A stretch of DNA of 64,000 nucleotides from Kitagawia praeruptora (GCA_037693485.1 CM075346.1:134355001-134419000); one strand, 5' to 3'. Positions 11,601 through 22,989 are shown, counted from the stretch's first letter. The notes: generated by a model not told the origin, from the letters alone. Translations and numbers: made by a program.

Positions 11601-13455
11601 TCATTTATAATATTATTTGTTTAATGAATATCAATTGAGTATTCATTTGGAATTTATTTATTAAATGAATATTATTTTTGAATATTCATTTAGGATTATA
11701 TGTACTTGATGAATATTAATTTAAAATATTCATTTGAAGTTCTATTTACTTAAGGAATATGCTTCAAATATTCCTTTAAAGTTTTGATTACGAAAAGAAT
11801 ATTATTTGGCTATTCATTTAGAATATTAATTATTAAATGAATATTATTTTCAAATATTCATTTAAGGTTTGATTTATTTAGTGAATATTATTTTAAATAT
11901 TTATTTGAGTGATTTAATTAATGAATATTATATTGAATATTCATTTAAAGAAGAGAGTTATTTAGTAAATGATTCTACATACTTATTCGAGAATTACTTA
12001 CGAGCAATATTATGATTTAATCATATCCCTTAATTATTATTGATTTAATAAATATTCTTGGAATATTTATTTAAATTCTTTTTATAATAATTCATATTAT
12101 TCAAAAATTATCTTTCACCTTCAGATATGGTGTAAAATATTTCAGAATATCTTATGACTATTTATATCAAGGGGAGGTTCCCAAACTTTATTTCCATTTA
12201 AATCTATCTTAAAGAAGATTTAAATACTCGCTCAACTTCCAAACATATATAAGGGGACCTCACTTGAGAGATGTTATTTATTGGACTGCCCGGTCCTATA
12301 CTTGCTAAACTATCTTGTCACTCATATCTTGATTCTTTCAAACATCGATACGAATCTGTTTGGTTACATTCTCAACGCTCGAGGGGCAAGAATTGATGGA
12401 ACAAGTTTATATCCATTAACAAGCATCAGCTTAATTGGGAAATATTGGTGAATTTTCCTTTCCAACTAGATACGACTACTTTGTGGAGTCCTATCAACAA
12501 GTAAAATACTTGGGGAAAGGGGGAGGAACTTTACGTTTCAAAGTTATGGATGTGAAATGAACTAGGAGATGCGTAAGTGACCCAGTGGCGCCGGTCCAGC
12601 AAATGGCCCAACCGTTGGCCGGGGGGGTTTCAGAGGGCGGTAGACAAGTAAATCCGTCGGTGCATAACATGCGACTGATCATCATGTAAATGCTATGTCT
12701 CCTGGCGCGTCAAACTCCAGTATTAGTTCATCTCTCAATGTTGGAAATTTCCTGCAACATTATCATTGTTGGCAGGTTTGAAAAGTGTTTGAACTGGAAT
12801 TGCAATATTCTTCCTACAAGTTCCTCTTTAATGAAAATTTGATAATATCTTGCTTATCTTTGACATAGCAGATATTTCTTCGGAACAATTATATTTTGAG
12901 TTACCTTGTAACTTCATTTCATACCTTATATTGGTACTACGTTCGTTAATGCATGGCATATGGTTTTAAAAATATCTTGGACTGTTATACATTATCACTG
13001 TTCAATTATATTTTGGTGGGCTATTGCTCACACTTGCTTATTTATTTATATCACAACAACAACTAGATCAGATGGCCGCGCAAGGCGTACCCAACATAGG
13101 CAGGTGTCAGCCGTCAAAGGATTAACCGCTGAGGTCATAGCTACCATTGCTGAGGATGCAGCTTCTGGTAGGCTAGTTGTTAACATTTGATCATCAAATG
13201 TGTTTATTATATGGCATATACCAATGGATGGCAAAGAATGTGTAATGCTAAAATTGTAATTCTTTGGGTTGTAAGAACTCAAACTTATGATTAATAATAT
13301 TGATGGTTACTCTGATTTCATCTCTGGGACTATAACGGGTGTGTTTTATGTTGTTGTTTTGGGTCACAAGGTTGTAATTTAATTATGTTGGTTTTGTGGA
13401 TGTATATTGAGACCGTAACGACCAGATCCTTGACCCCGGATCTGGGGGTGTTACA
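8700..13455 (+). repeat. 3' LTR of the gypsy element (about 4.76 kb)
   Basis: It starts TGTAAGAACCCG after the PPT and ends GGGGGTGTTACA at 13455, where copia sequence resumes. A TATA-like TATAAAAGGG lies at 9231-9240. Only the last 758 bases can be compared with the 5' copy. It holds an AT-rich repeated stretch (11270-12110) and no convincing gene. Alternative: a shorter LTR plus an unrelated block; the 5' LTR is too truncated to decide. Confidence 0.6.
11270..12110. repeat. AT-rich degenerate tandem repeat, AATGAATATTATTT / AATATTCATTT units
   Basis: Units of about 55-65 bases alternate AATGAATATTATTT with its near inverse AATATTCATTTA, at least ten times. Each unit is therefore a potential hairpin. 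It lies inside the long LTR. Confidence 0.8.
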
Positions 13456-14385
13456 ACTGTTATCTCATTGTTAAGTAAATTGAGTACTTTGTAACCTTTT
13501 GTAGAAACAGGATATCCAAGAAAGACAGCTAGAAAAGCTCTGTGGTTAAATTTTGACTTCTGTACTTTAGAAGTCGAAACATAACAGAAACAACTAAAGC
13601 TTTTTAAATGTTCCAAAGATGGTTGATTATTATAAATCTTGGAATAAGGAGAATGAAAATCAATACTCTTGAGTGGCATGCGATTAATTAAGTAAGTCGC
13701 ACTCAAAACACATTCACCCCAAAATCTGGCTGGAACATTAGATTGAATATATAATGATCTGGCAGTTTCCAGTAAATGTCGATGTTTCCTCTCCACAACT
13801 CCATTTTGTTGTGGAGAGTAAGCACAAGTCAGCTGACTAACAATTCCTTCTTTGAGAAACAAATCTTTCATTTTACCAGAAACTAACTCCAAAGAATTAT
13901 ATGATCTCACACAAAGAACATTACAACCAAACTAATTTTTTAACATATTGAAGAAAATTTGCAAACACAGAAGGAGCATCAGATTTATATTTCAAAAGAT
14001 GTATCCAGGTAAATCGACTAAAGTCATCCACAATGGTGAGAAATTGATTACAACCAGATTGGGTTTTGACCTTATAAGGTCCCCAAATGTCAATATGAAG
14101 TAGCTGAAAGATAGCACTAGACTTGATACTACTAGAAGGAAAAGGATTTCTAGTTTTCTTTGCTAAAGGACAAACATTACAAATCTGAGTCTGAGAAAAA
14201 TTCTTGTTTTTACATGAAGGTAAAACAAGTTGCAACTGTGAGAAAGGTAAATGCCCCAATCTGACATGACAAAGATTAACATCATGAGCAGAGATATTTG
14301 CAGAAGAAGATGAAGTAGAATTGAAACAGGCTTGAGATTGCACATTGTAATCAGCTTTGTGCAAACTGTACAGGCCATTATGCAA
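13456..14385 (-). pseudogene. Copia A integrase, partial and mutated
   Basis: From the 14385 side there is an HHCC-type zinc region (CHVRLGHL ... CNVCPLAKKTRNPFP), then the first catalytic Asp (LLHIDIWGPY) and VDDFSRFTW. The frame stops at 13921 after FANFLQYVKKLVW, and resumes after 13910 as VRSYNSLEL, where the family has RSDNxxEL. The second catalytic Asp is thus Tyr, and a short stretch before it is lost. The Glu region (PQQNGVVERKHR) is intact. The frame then runs into gypsy LTR sequence below 13456. Integrase activity is not possible from this copy. Confidence 0.85.
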
Positions 14386-14424
14386 TTTACTAAGAGGAAT
14401 CAGAGGACCTTTCTGAGAACGGTC

Positions 14425-15870
14425 CTAAAGCATACAATATGCAGAGTCAAAAATTAATTGACAATTAAGATCAAGACACAACTTGTTTGTGGATATGAGT
14501 TTGAAATGAAAATCAGGAACTAAAAGAACATTTCTCAGCATAATATTATCTGTGAGCTGAACATTCCCAATATGAGTCACTTTAACTTTACTTCCATCAG
14601 GTATTGTAATGTTATCATCAGAAACAATTTTGTAAGAACAAAAGTCATTCACATCATTAGTGATGTGATTTGTTGCTCCACTGTCTAATATCCATTCTGC
14701 CTTAGTACATGAAAGTAAACAAAGTTTACCTGTGAGTAAAACTATGTGAGAGTTCTGATCAACACCATTTGAACTGTCAGAAACATGTTGTTTGTTGAAA
14801 AACTCCATCAATTGAGTATATTGATCCAGAGAAATGTTGCTACATGCCAAAGAAGTATCACTCGAAGTATCATTCCGCAAATTTTGCAAGGAAACATCTA
14901 CAGACCCCTGTATTGGTCCTTGTGACATAGCTGCAACCCTATCCTTAGGTTTGAAATTTTCTGGAAATCCATGGATTTTGAAACATCTATAAATACTGTG
15001 ACCAGGTACCTTACAATGAGTACAGTAGTAATTCGAACCAGGTTTAGTTCCAAATTTTCTAGGACCAGCAAACTTTCCCTGTGATCCACCAGATTGAACG
15101 TTATTGTTGAAATTAGTCATTTTCTTTCTATCTGCCAAAAATGCCATAGCATTAGTTGTAGAATTATCATGAGAGATTTCTTTATGTCTCTCTTCCTGAG
15201 CAAACAAACGATAAGCAGAAGAAACATTGGGCAAGGGATGCATCATCAAAACATTTGCCCTCACAGCAGCAAAGTTATCATTCAGTTTCATCATAAACTG
15301 AAGCAATCTTTGATCTTGTTGTCTACTCTGGATCCTCTGATTCACATTACAAGTACATTTCCCACAATTACAACTAGGCAATGGATTAGCATCATTAACT
15401 CCATTCCAAACTGTCTTGATTGCAGTAAATAATTCAGAAACAGTTTGTGAACCTTGAGAAATCTTAGCCAATTTCTGTTCCAAAGAATACACTTGAGTAG
15501 TAGAGGCATAACCATATCTCTCCTCTAAATCAGACCAAATCTCCCTAGCTGTAGGCAAAAATAGCACACTCCGAGCAATATTTTCATCAAGATTAAAAAT
15601 GATCCATGAGATCACAAGATCATTACATCGAGACCAAAGCTTATATTCAGGTGTAGCTACATCAGGAACAGAGATAGAACCATCGACAAAATTGATTTTA
15701 TTTTTAGCAGATACAATCAAAGTCATAGATCGTTTCCAGTTATTGAAACCATGACCGTCAAATTTAACAGAAACAAGTTGATTTGACGATGCATCAGAAG
15801 GATGTATATAGTAGATACTAGATTGATCATGATTAGATGATGTATTGGAAGGATTAGAAGATGTAGTCAT
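14425..15870 (-). CDS. Copia A gag-protease (481-residue frame)
   Basis: The N-terminal gag_pre/UBN2-like region (residues about 20-230) is followed by one zinc knuckle, CTHCKVPGHSIYRC (C-x2-C-x4-H-x4-C), and by the aspartic protease motif WILDSGATNHIT near residue 390. The ATG at 15868-15870 is the natural start about 400 bases inside the LTR/PBS. The frame ends in a stop at 14425, shortly before the integrase frame, so pol is separated by a stop or frameshift. It is intact over gag and protease but belongs to a broken element. Confidence 0.8.
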   Translation of the reverse strand: MTTSSNPSNTSSNHDQSSIYYIHPSDASSNQLVSVKFDGHGFNNWKRSMTLIVSAKNKINFVDGSISVPDVATPEYKLWSRCNDLVISWIIFNLDENIARSVLFLPTAREIWSDLEERYGYASTTQVYSLEQKLAKISQGSQTVSELFTAIKTVWNGVNDANPLPSCNCGKCTCNVNQRIQSRQQDQRLLQFMMKLNDNFAAVRANVLMMHPLPNVSSAYRLFAQEERHKEISHDNSTTNAMAFLADRKKMTNFNNNVQSGGSQGKFAGPRKFGTKPGSNYYCTHCKVPGHSIYRCFKIHGFPENFKPKDRVAAMSQGPIQGSVDVSLQNLRNDTSSDTSLACSNISLDQYTQLMEFFNKQHVSDSSNGVDQNSHIVLLTGKLCLLSCTKAEWILDSGATNHITNDVNDFCSYKIVSDDNITIPDGSKVKVTHIGNVQLTDNIMLRNVLLVPDFHFKLISTNKLCLDLNCQLIFDSAYCML

Positions 15871-16278
15871 CGTAATTTTGCAGATTTCAACAAATTTTCA
15901 CAAGAATCTCTCAGAGTAAATTCATCAAACAGATTGATGTATATGAAAAGAAATGAGATAATCAAGAAGATCAAGAAGATTTCAAGTCCAAGAAACACAG
16001 TAATGATCAAAAAAGAACTAAAGAAACAATCGATTATTGAATCGATGCAATCAGAACAAATTTCAGTTATCGAATCAGTTTAATTCATATCACAATCAAT
16101 CAATTCAAGCTTGAATAAAAAAAACAGACGTAATGAAAGAAGATCAGAGTGAGAAAACGTATTATTCATATGATAATCGGCAAAAACGATAATGACGATT
16201 GGAGAAGACGACAATGACGATCAGAGACATACGGATGATCAGAAGAAAAAACGCGAAAGTGCAGGAACGAGCTTGACT

Positions 16279-16291
16279 AGCTCTGATACCA
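16279..16291 (-). other. Copia A primer binding site (Met tRNA)
   Basis: On the minus strand it reads TGGTATCAGAGCT, a perfect core of the plant initiator-Met PBS, adjoining the LTR end at 16292. Confidence 0.85.
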
Positions 16292-16552
16292 TGAAAACTT
16301 CTGTAACAATGAACATCATTTCATTGATAAAACTGAAGAACTATACAATCAACCACTTAAAAACTGAAGCTAGTGTTTACAAATCTATATATACAAGAGA
16401 ATGTAGAGTAGAAAACTCTAACTAACTTTAGGCGGGAAGTAACTAATATTTGAACTATTTCTATCTTCTAATAAATTAGTATTGACTGAAGTTTGACTTG
16501 TCTTGATATCACAAACAAGAGACCAGACACTTACTCAAATAATTGTGCAACA
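16292..16552 (-). repeat. Copia A 5' LTR
   Basis: On the minus strand it runs from about 16552 (TGTTGCACAA) to 16292. A TATATATAGA box lies at 16384-16393 on the minus strand. The outer boundary could instead be near 16515 (TGTTTGTGATATC), because no second LTR is in the window to compare. Bases 15871-16278 are the untranslated leader. Confidence 0.65.
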
Positions 16553-17064
16553 TTTTAGGTAAAATGATTGTAAAGCAATTGTTTTATCTTAAAATTGTAA
16601 AGTCCCTGCCAATGCAATTTTAGTTTAGCCGCCTAAATGTTTTGGTCAATTAAAAATTGTGAAGAAAATTTTTATAATTAAAAAATGTGAAGAAAATTTT
16701 TATAATTTTTCTATTTAGTTTATAATTTTATAATTCTATGATATAAAAAATGATTATTTATTTTCTATATTCTAAAAATCCACAAGTAATTAGGATCAAT
16801 AATTAATATTATATTAATATAAAGTGATTCTATAACGAATATATAACTAAAGCATTATTTGTAATTTCTTAATTTAAAAAAATTCATTAAAAAATATTTT
16901 TTATTTATCAACAATCAAAATATTAAAATATTTTTTTACAAAACTTGTTTGTAAAAATTATTTGTTATAATATTTTTAAAAGGAAATTTTATTTATATAA
17001 TTATATAATATACAATATTATAATATTTGTCAAATATTAAGAAATTTGGTATTTTTTAAAGTAG

Positions 17065-17835
17065 TGTAGGATTCATCACACAAAATAGTGAGTATGACTA
17101 ATTTGGTGTGTATGAATTTATGTTCAAAAAATGGCATTTTTCCTATTTTTGTTTGATTTTTTATTTATTTTACAAACTAGTTAAAAATGGGGAAAAATAA
17201 AAAAAATGGAAAGTTAGTGAAAATAAGGTAACATTCATCACAAAAATAGTGAGTATGACTACTTTGGTTTGTATGAATTTATTTTCAAAAATTGGCATTT
17301 TTCCAATTTTTATTTAAGTTTTTGATTTATTTTACAAATTAGTTAAAAATGGGTAAAAAATTAAAAAAATGAAAAATTAGTAAAAATAAGGTAACATTCA
17401 TCACACAAATAATGACTATGCCTATTTTGGTGTGTATGAATTTATTTTCAAAAATTGGCATTTTTTCCTATTTTTCTTTAATTTTACAAACTAGGTAAAA
17501 ATGTGGAAAATAAAAAAAAATAGAAAATTAGTGAAATTAAGGTAACGTTCATCACACAAATAGTGAGTATGCCTACTTTGGTATGTATGAATTTAGTTTC
17601 AAAATTGGCATTTTTTCCTATTTTTGTTTAATTTTTTTTGTTTATGTTACAAACTAGTTAAAAATGGAGAAAAATTAAAAAAATGGAGAAAAATTAAAAA
17701 AATTTACAATTAGTGAAAATAAGGTAATATTCATCACACAAAGTGAGTATTACTACTTTGGTGTGTATAAATGTATTTTCAAAAATTGTCATTTTTCCTA
17801 TTTTTATTTAAATTTTTTTATTTTACAAACTAATT
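17065..17835. repeat. Tandem array, about 160-bp unit, five copies
   Basis: Units begin with a TTCATCACACAAA-type motif followed by a TAGTGAGTATGACTACTTTGG-type block and a poly(A/T) segment. They start near 17071, 17229, 17390, 17542 and 17722, with spacing of about 150-180 bases. They show no spacer-like unique sequence and no coding potential. The array lies inside CACTA B. Confidence 0.85.
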
Positions 17836-17844
17836 AAAAATTGT

Positions 17845-18303
17845 ATAGAGGGCGACGCTATAAGTTACACCAATAGTGTCGCCCTTAAAAGGACGACACT
17901 ATAAACTACTAAAGGGGCGACGCTATAAGTTACACCAATAGTGTCGCCCTTAAAAGGACGACACTATAAACTACACTTATAGCGTCGCCCGCTAAAATGC
18001 CGACGCTATAGTTATGTTCTATAGCGTCGCCCTTCAAATGGGCGACGCTATAGGTATACCTATAGCATCGCCTTTTACTGGGCGACGCTTTAGGCTACAC
18101 CTATAGCGTCGCCTTTTAATGGGTGACGCTATAGGCTATACCTATAGCGTCGGTTGATGCAAACAACCGACGTCATAGCTTCTGACAGAAGTCAATAAGC
18201 GTCGGTTAATGCAAACAACCGACGCAATAGGTAAAGTGGTGACGCTATAGGTCAATAACCGACGCTATAGGTGGCGACGCAATAGGTCCAGTTTTTACTA
18301 GTG
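17845..18303. repeat. CACTA B subterminal repeats and TIR
   Basis: GGCGACGCTATA and its complement TATAGCGTCGCC alternate about 15 times. A 60-70-base block (GGCGACGCTATAAGTTACACC...) is directly duplicated at 17850 and 17917. The array ends in the TIR. Confidence 0.85.
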
Positions 18304-18639
18304 AACATGTTGCAAGGTTAACCTTTAATTTATCTTCTGGCTTAATGCTGAATAAATTATTGATTAAAACCAATAATTTTTGTTCGAGTAGATTTTTTCT
18401 TTTGCAATACCAACCTGGACATAATGAGTTGGTTGATTTGTTGGACAGTCATATTCTTCTTCATCTTCCAAACAGATAATTGTACTTGTAGTTTTAATGA
18501 AGATATCGACTTCCTGGCCTTTAAGACAATTTGATTTGTATTCCTTAACAGTTTTTTTAAATTCCTTGGGAAATCTAGAAATTTCCAAGAGATGACTAGC
18601 AATAGGGTAAACTTGTGCTAATAATTCATATTGATATGC
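18304..18639 (-). pseudogene. Endogenous caulimovirid-like fragment, piece 4 (C-terminal side)
   Basis: The minus-strand frame here continues, on the other side of the CACTA C insertion, the frame seen at 25270-25704. Visible short stretches include AYQYELLAQVYP and EISRFPKEFKK. The first frame stops at 18361-18363, but a neighbouring frame stays open to 18304, so there is one frameshift. At 18303 the sequence is cut by CACTA B. From its position behind a viroplasmin-type domain I infer a transactivator (P6-like) C-terminal region; the residue-level match is not certain. Confidence 0.55.
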
Positions 18640-18900
18640 CACTACTGCACAAACAATTTGTAGCAACGCAGAAGAAGTGTTGCTGAAAATGCTTAAAAGC
18701 GTTGGCATAGGTCTGTGGCCACGCTTTTAGAAGCGTGACATCTGCTGTCGTGGCCTTAGATATAAGGCAACGCTTATGTTCGCTGTGCCAACACAAAAGT
18801 AACACGTTGCTCAACCATGCCCTGCAGCTACGCTTTTTAAACGGATAAAAAAGGGATAAAAAGGCTACGCTTTTATTGTTCACAGCAACACTTTTTGTTT
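18640..18900. repeat. CACTA C left TIR and subterminal repeats
   Basis: The TIR at 18640 is followed by repeated AAGCGTTG, CCACGCTTTT, GCAACGCTT and CTACGCTTTT motifs. Bases 18901-19231 are AT-rich 3' flank with no gene seen. Confidence 0.7.
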
Positions 18901-19231
18901 TTCTGCAAATTACATTTTCTTGATTTACATAACATAAGTTTTTTTATTAGATTAAAATTTTAGTACATAACATAAGTCAATAATGACGTGGATTAACTTA
19001 AAAATGGTAAAACAATTATACCAAATCGAAATCTCGGTTTTTCAAAATAGAAATGGAACATTCATAATCAAGCAACAGTTCAATCCAAGAACAACCAAAC
19101 AGAAATACATAATACATAATATAATCTCAATTTTCCAAAATAAGAACTGAACATTTATATTCAAGCAACTGGTATGCAAAAAGGTAGCTCTTAATTTCTT
19201 CATTCAGCTTATATTCTTTGAGTTGACAAGT

Positions 19232-22200
19232 TCAGTTTTTCGATAGACCAATATTGTTTTCTCCAACATCCTACAAATAAATCCATAAACCAATTAGTAA
19301 AATAAATAAATTATTTAACTATCAATCAATATATTAATTTAAAAATTATGAATCAATATATTCATTAATTACCTGAGTTTGAGTAGATGACTTCTCATGT
19401 GACTGGATTTGAGATAGAGTCTTATACATTTCTGGTCCAAGGTTAAGTCCAGGATTTGCTTCAACTAGTTGCTTGAATAGCAGAGCAACCGTACTTTGCC
19501 ATTTTTGTTCCATTGCTGCCTTTTCCATTTCTAGTTTTTCCTTCATTTCATTCTCTTGTGATAACTTCAAAGATTCCATACATTCTGATGGGACTTTGAC
19601 TGAAGACTTCCTTAATAATCCCTTCCCTTGCAAAGTTGTTGGTGTTACACCCCTTCCATATAACCAAACACGTCCACTTGGTTTGAAAATTTCTTTCACT
19701 ATTTCATCTGCTTCACTAGCATCCAATTCGTCTAGGTTTTTAGATTCTAATTCCTCGATTCTTGCCTAATAAAAATGAAAAAGAGCTAAACTGATAAATA
19801 TTACAACAAAAATGTAACAAAAAATAAGTAAATTACTAATCTATGAAATGGAGACTTACAACTTTTCGTTTAATATCTTCATCTGATTGTTTGTACTCCC
19901 GACCTTCAGTTCTCTTCCTACTTTCCGTAAACATTTCAGTTATAGACAAAGGCTCCTTATTCACTTTTTTGTTTTGCTGTGGAATACAAATAAATATAAA
20001 AAATGTATATATGAGGTATTATTAAGATAGAGTAGTACATAGACAAAAGATAATTATATTAGTCATAATCCTAATCCATCCAAGTAATTATGTCAAGTCA
20101 CTTACAATATTGCTGAAAAACCTTGAAAAACGTTTTGGGCTAACAGTATGATTTTCCTTCTGTTTTTGACGATTCTCAGTATTGGACTTGGCTAGTTCCT
20201 GCAATGAAAAATATTTATATTTAGGATTAAATCACTCAAACTTGAAATATGGAAGTCACAAATTATATGCATAGTATAATATAAATATAATAATACCTTG
20301 ACACGTTCAAGGTTCCAGTATTTCAGAAGATCCATGAAAACATCTTCGGAAATAGTTTCTGGTCGATTTTGTCTTCTTTCAGCATCAGTTTCATACTTAT
20401 CAAAATGATTTTGCTTCAACTTGTGTTTGTGACCTTTCCAACATTCACCAATAGCCTTCAAAACCCATTTTTTACCTTCTTCTGGCACCATATATTTAGT
20501 CTGCACTACAACAATATAATTATTAACATAATGTGTAAAAAAATTATATTATTGAAATTATTCACTTACATTGACAAACTCCCACATCTCTTGTTTTCTC
20601 GGAACCTTTCTCCGGTTAGCATAATTCAATGGTGCAAATATTTCTTTCCTTGACACTGTACCTAAAAAGTAACTGAACTCATTCAAGGTCGAGTCATCAG
20701 GACCAATTGGCTGGTTAAATTCATTCAGGAAGATTGGTTTACGTTCTGAAAATGGCCGTGTTTGTACATTTAGTAACATTGTAGGTCCTCGCCTTCTTTT
20801 AATTTGCGATGCAGCAAGTTGAGATTCATAATCATCCATTTGGTCTGGTAAATTAGCCTCATCACCATTGAAGTCTTCTTTTAAACTCTCCATCCTTTCA
20901 ACCTGGTCTATATGTTCAACTGTATGCGTATCAGTCACCTGAAACAACCTCTGTTGTTGTGCTTCTTGATCATGCTCTTTTCGCTGTCTTAGTTTTAAGA
21001 AACAGTCATATGAACCTGCTGAAGGTGAGGTCTGCTGTCCACTTCGTTTACCATGGGGATTTGTAGTAGTGCTAAACTTTGGAGATGAAGACTGCAACTC
21101 ATCAATACCTAAGAAGTTCTTTTCAGTCTCTTGTCCCAGTTTCCTTTTAAAGTTATTACTTGTAGACAGAATAGAGCTCAGTGATGCATGTTTTAATCCT
21201 CCCATCATCAAATTTTGATTTTTAGGGCCAAATTCTGACGACTTGCATTTTAGTCCACCCAAAAAAGGATTTTGTTTCGTTCCATCCTACAGGACATTCA
21301 CACCAAAAAATATATATTCAAAATATAATGAAGCATTATTGGTATTTTATACACTAAAATAGATCAAGAAATTCATAAACCTGAAAACTAGCAAATCCCT
21401 GCATCTGCATAGAACCTTGGCCAGTAGCTAGCTTTTGTGCTTGATCATTTTGCATTTTAGGTAAACTTTTGGCATCCTACATGACCATTCACATCGAAGC
21501 CTGTTATTAGCCTGGCTAAAAAAAATCTTATAAAGTAATAAATAAAAGAATTGAGAAAACCTGGCAACTAGCAAAGCCCTGCATTTGCATAGATCCCCGG
21601 CCAGTGGCTAGCTTCCGAACTTGATCATTCTTTACTAATTTAGATGCATTTATCCCATCCTACATACATGACCATTCTTGTCGAGTTACAGACATTCATG
21701 ATATATTAGATCATTTTTATCTTACAAAGTAATATAAATAAAAGAATTGAGAAAACCTGGCAACTTGTAAAGCCCTGCATTTGCATAGAACCTCGTCTAG
21801 TAGCTAGCTTCCGAACTTGATCAATATTCTTTACTATTTTATATGCATTTGTCCCATCCTACATACATGACCATTCTTGTCGAGTTACAAATATTCATGA
21901 TATATTAGATCATTTTTATCTTATAAAGTAATATAAATTAAAAAAATGAGAAAACCTGGCAACTTGTAAAGCCCTGTATTTGCATGGAACCTCGGCCAGT
22001 AGCTAGCTTCCGAACTTGAACATTATTTACTATTTTAGATGCATTTGTCCCATCCTACATACATGACCATTCTTGTCGAGTTACAAATATTCATGATATA
22101 TTCGATCATTTTTATCTTATAAAGTAATATAATTAAAAACTGAGAAACCTGGCCACTAGTAGTAAATCCCTGAATCTGCATAGAACTTTGGCCAGTAGCT

Positions 22201-22736
22201 AGCTTTTCTGCTTCATCATTTTGCATTTTAGGTAAACTTGTGGCATCCTGCATGACCATTTACATCGAATAACAAATATTCATAATTTACTAGAGCATTT
22301 TTATTTTACAAATTAATATGACTAAAAGAGTTGAGAAACCTGGCAACTAGGAAAGCCGTGCAGTTGCATGGAACCTCGGCCAGTAACTAGCTTCTGTGCT
22401 TGATCATTCTTTGGTAAATTAGATACGTTCTTCCCATCCTACATACATGACCATTCAAAATGTAATTAAGTATAGTATTTAAGAACATGGCAACTTTCAA
22501 AACCTCGTACTTGGATACAATCTTGAGCAATAGACAGCATCTGAACCTGATCATTGTTTGGCATTTTAGACACATTTTGTTCAGCATGAGGAAAACTTGT
22601 TCGTCCTGCTAGTTGTTGTTGTTGCTGCTGGAGCATCATTTTTGAATTCAAGACAACTTTCATGTGACCAGCTGGACATATTTGGGTAGTTTTTCCTTTC
22701 GATCCTGGTATGCTTGTTTGCTTCATGTTAAGATCT
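19232..22736 (-). CDS. TNP1-like protein (plant transposase Ptta/En/Spm family), multi-exon
   Basis: I read a spliced minus-strand gene. The first visible exon is 22736-22486 (ATG near 22726; an earlier exon is possible). Then come six short exons (see repeat entry), then 21286-20570, 20505-20297, 20198-20106, 19976-19860, 19765-19373 and 19270-19232, ending in a stop. Junctions follow AG|exon|GT. The C-terminal half has the Ptta/En/Spm (PF03004-like) signature: NYANRRKVPRKQEMWEF, YWNLERVK, IFKPSGRVWLYGRGVTPT, then a Glu/Lys-rich coiled-coil-like tail. In En/Spm the smaller protein binds subterminal repeats and assists transposition. I saw no stop inside the exons. Confidence 0.7.
21381..22438 (-). 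repeat. Six-fold tandem repeat of a frame-preserving exon with its intron
   Basis: Exons at 22438-22340, 22247-22149, 22054-21956, 21858-21757, 21659-21561 and 21476-21381 are 96-102 bases long, all multiples of three. Each reads like KLATGRGSMQIQGFTSCQ and has the same AG|GATG acceptor and CAG|GTTT donor. Introns between them share ACATACATGACCATTC and an AT-rich tail. A more diverged related stretch forms part of the exon at 22486-22736. Confidence 0.8.
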
Positions 22737-22989
22737 GTAAGAATATATTTATCAATCACATCATAGTCAACATATTAGAAATTTATACAATAGGAAAAGT
22801 TTGACACACACAACACGGTGAAAACCTAATAAAGTTAAGCTATACTACAACAAAATTGAAATAAAATTATCTACATTTGGAGAAATATTTATAATATTGA
22901 ACCTACCTATATCATATATCATCAAATCAGACTACATGATAAATTCCAAGTCACTATCATCATACTCTAATTCTTCTGATGATAGGTCT

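Larger units (their letters stand above)
2488..13455 (+). mobile_element. Ty3/gypsy element with very long LTRs and a decayed interior
   Basis: A 759-base 5' LTR remnant (2488-3246) matches 12698-13455 with about a dozen substitutions and one indel. It is followed by a degraded Met-tRNA PBS (3251), a decayed gag-pol region, a polypurine tract (8686-8698), and an LTR start TGTAAGAACCCG at 8700. The termini are complementary in type (TGTAA... and ...TTACA). The 5' LTR has lost about 4 kb to the CACTA at its left. The element interrupts the copia element at 13456, so the 5' TSD is outside the window. Lineage is uncertain; a chromovirus such as Tekay is plausible from the Met PBS and RNase H motif. 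Confidence 0.75.
13456..16552 (-). mobile_element. Ty1/copia element A, 5' half (Ale/Retrofit-like), cut by the gypsy element
   Basis: In minus-strand order the piece has a 5' LTR (16552-16292), a Met PBS (16291-16279), gag-protease (15870-14425) and part of integrase (14385-13456). At 13456 the gypsy LTR begins, so the RT, RNase H and 3' LTR should lie left of the window beyond the gypsy and CACTA insertions. The gag N-terminus (YYIHPSDASSNQLVSVKFDG) is typical of the Ale/Retrofit group. Confidence 0.85.
16553..18303. mobile_element. CACTA element B, right-end remnant
   Basis: The right end is CCAGTTTTTACTAGTG at 18303; read inward this is CACTAGTAAAAACTGG. It is preceded by some 450 bases rich in CGACGCTATA-type subterminal motifs in both orientations, and before that by an AT-rich tandem array. 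The copia A element interrupts it on the left. Bases 16553-17060 are AT-rich with no gene. On its right it abuts caulimovirid-like sequence. Confidence 0.75.

Noticed and set aside
12960..13282. Small open frames repeated at 2837-3073 and 13046-13282 (with a plus-strand frame at 12960-13190)
   Set aside because: They are the same stretch of LTR in its two copies and have no recognisable domain.
17065..17835. CRISPR-like array
   Set aside because: Whole units are repeated with no unique spacers, and this is plant nuclear DNA.
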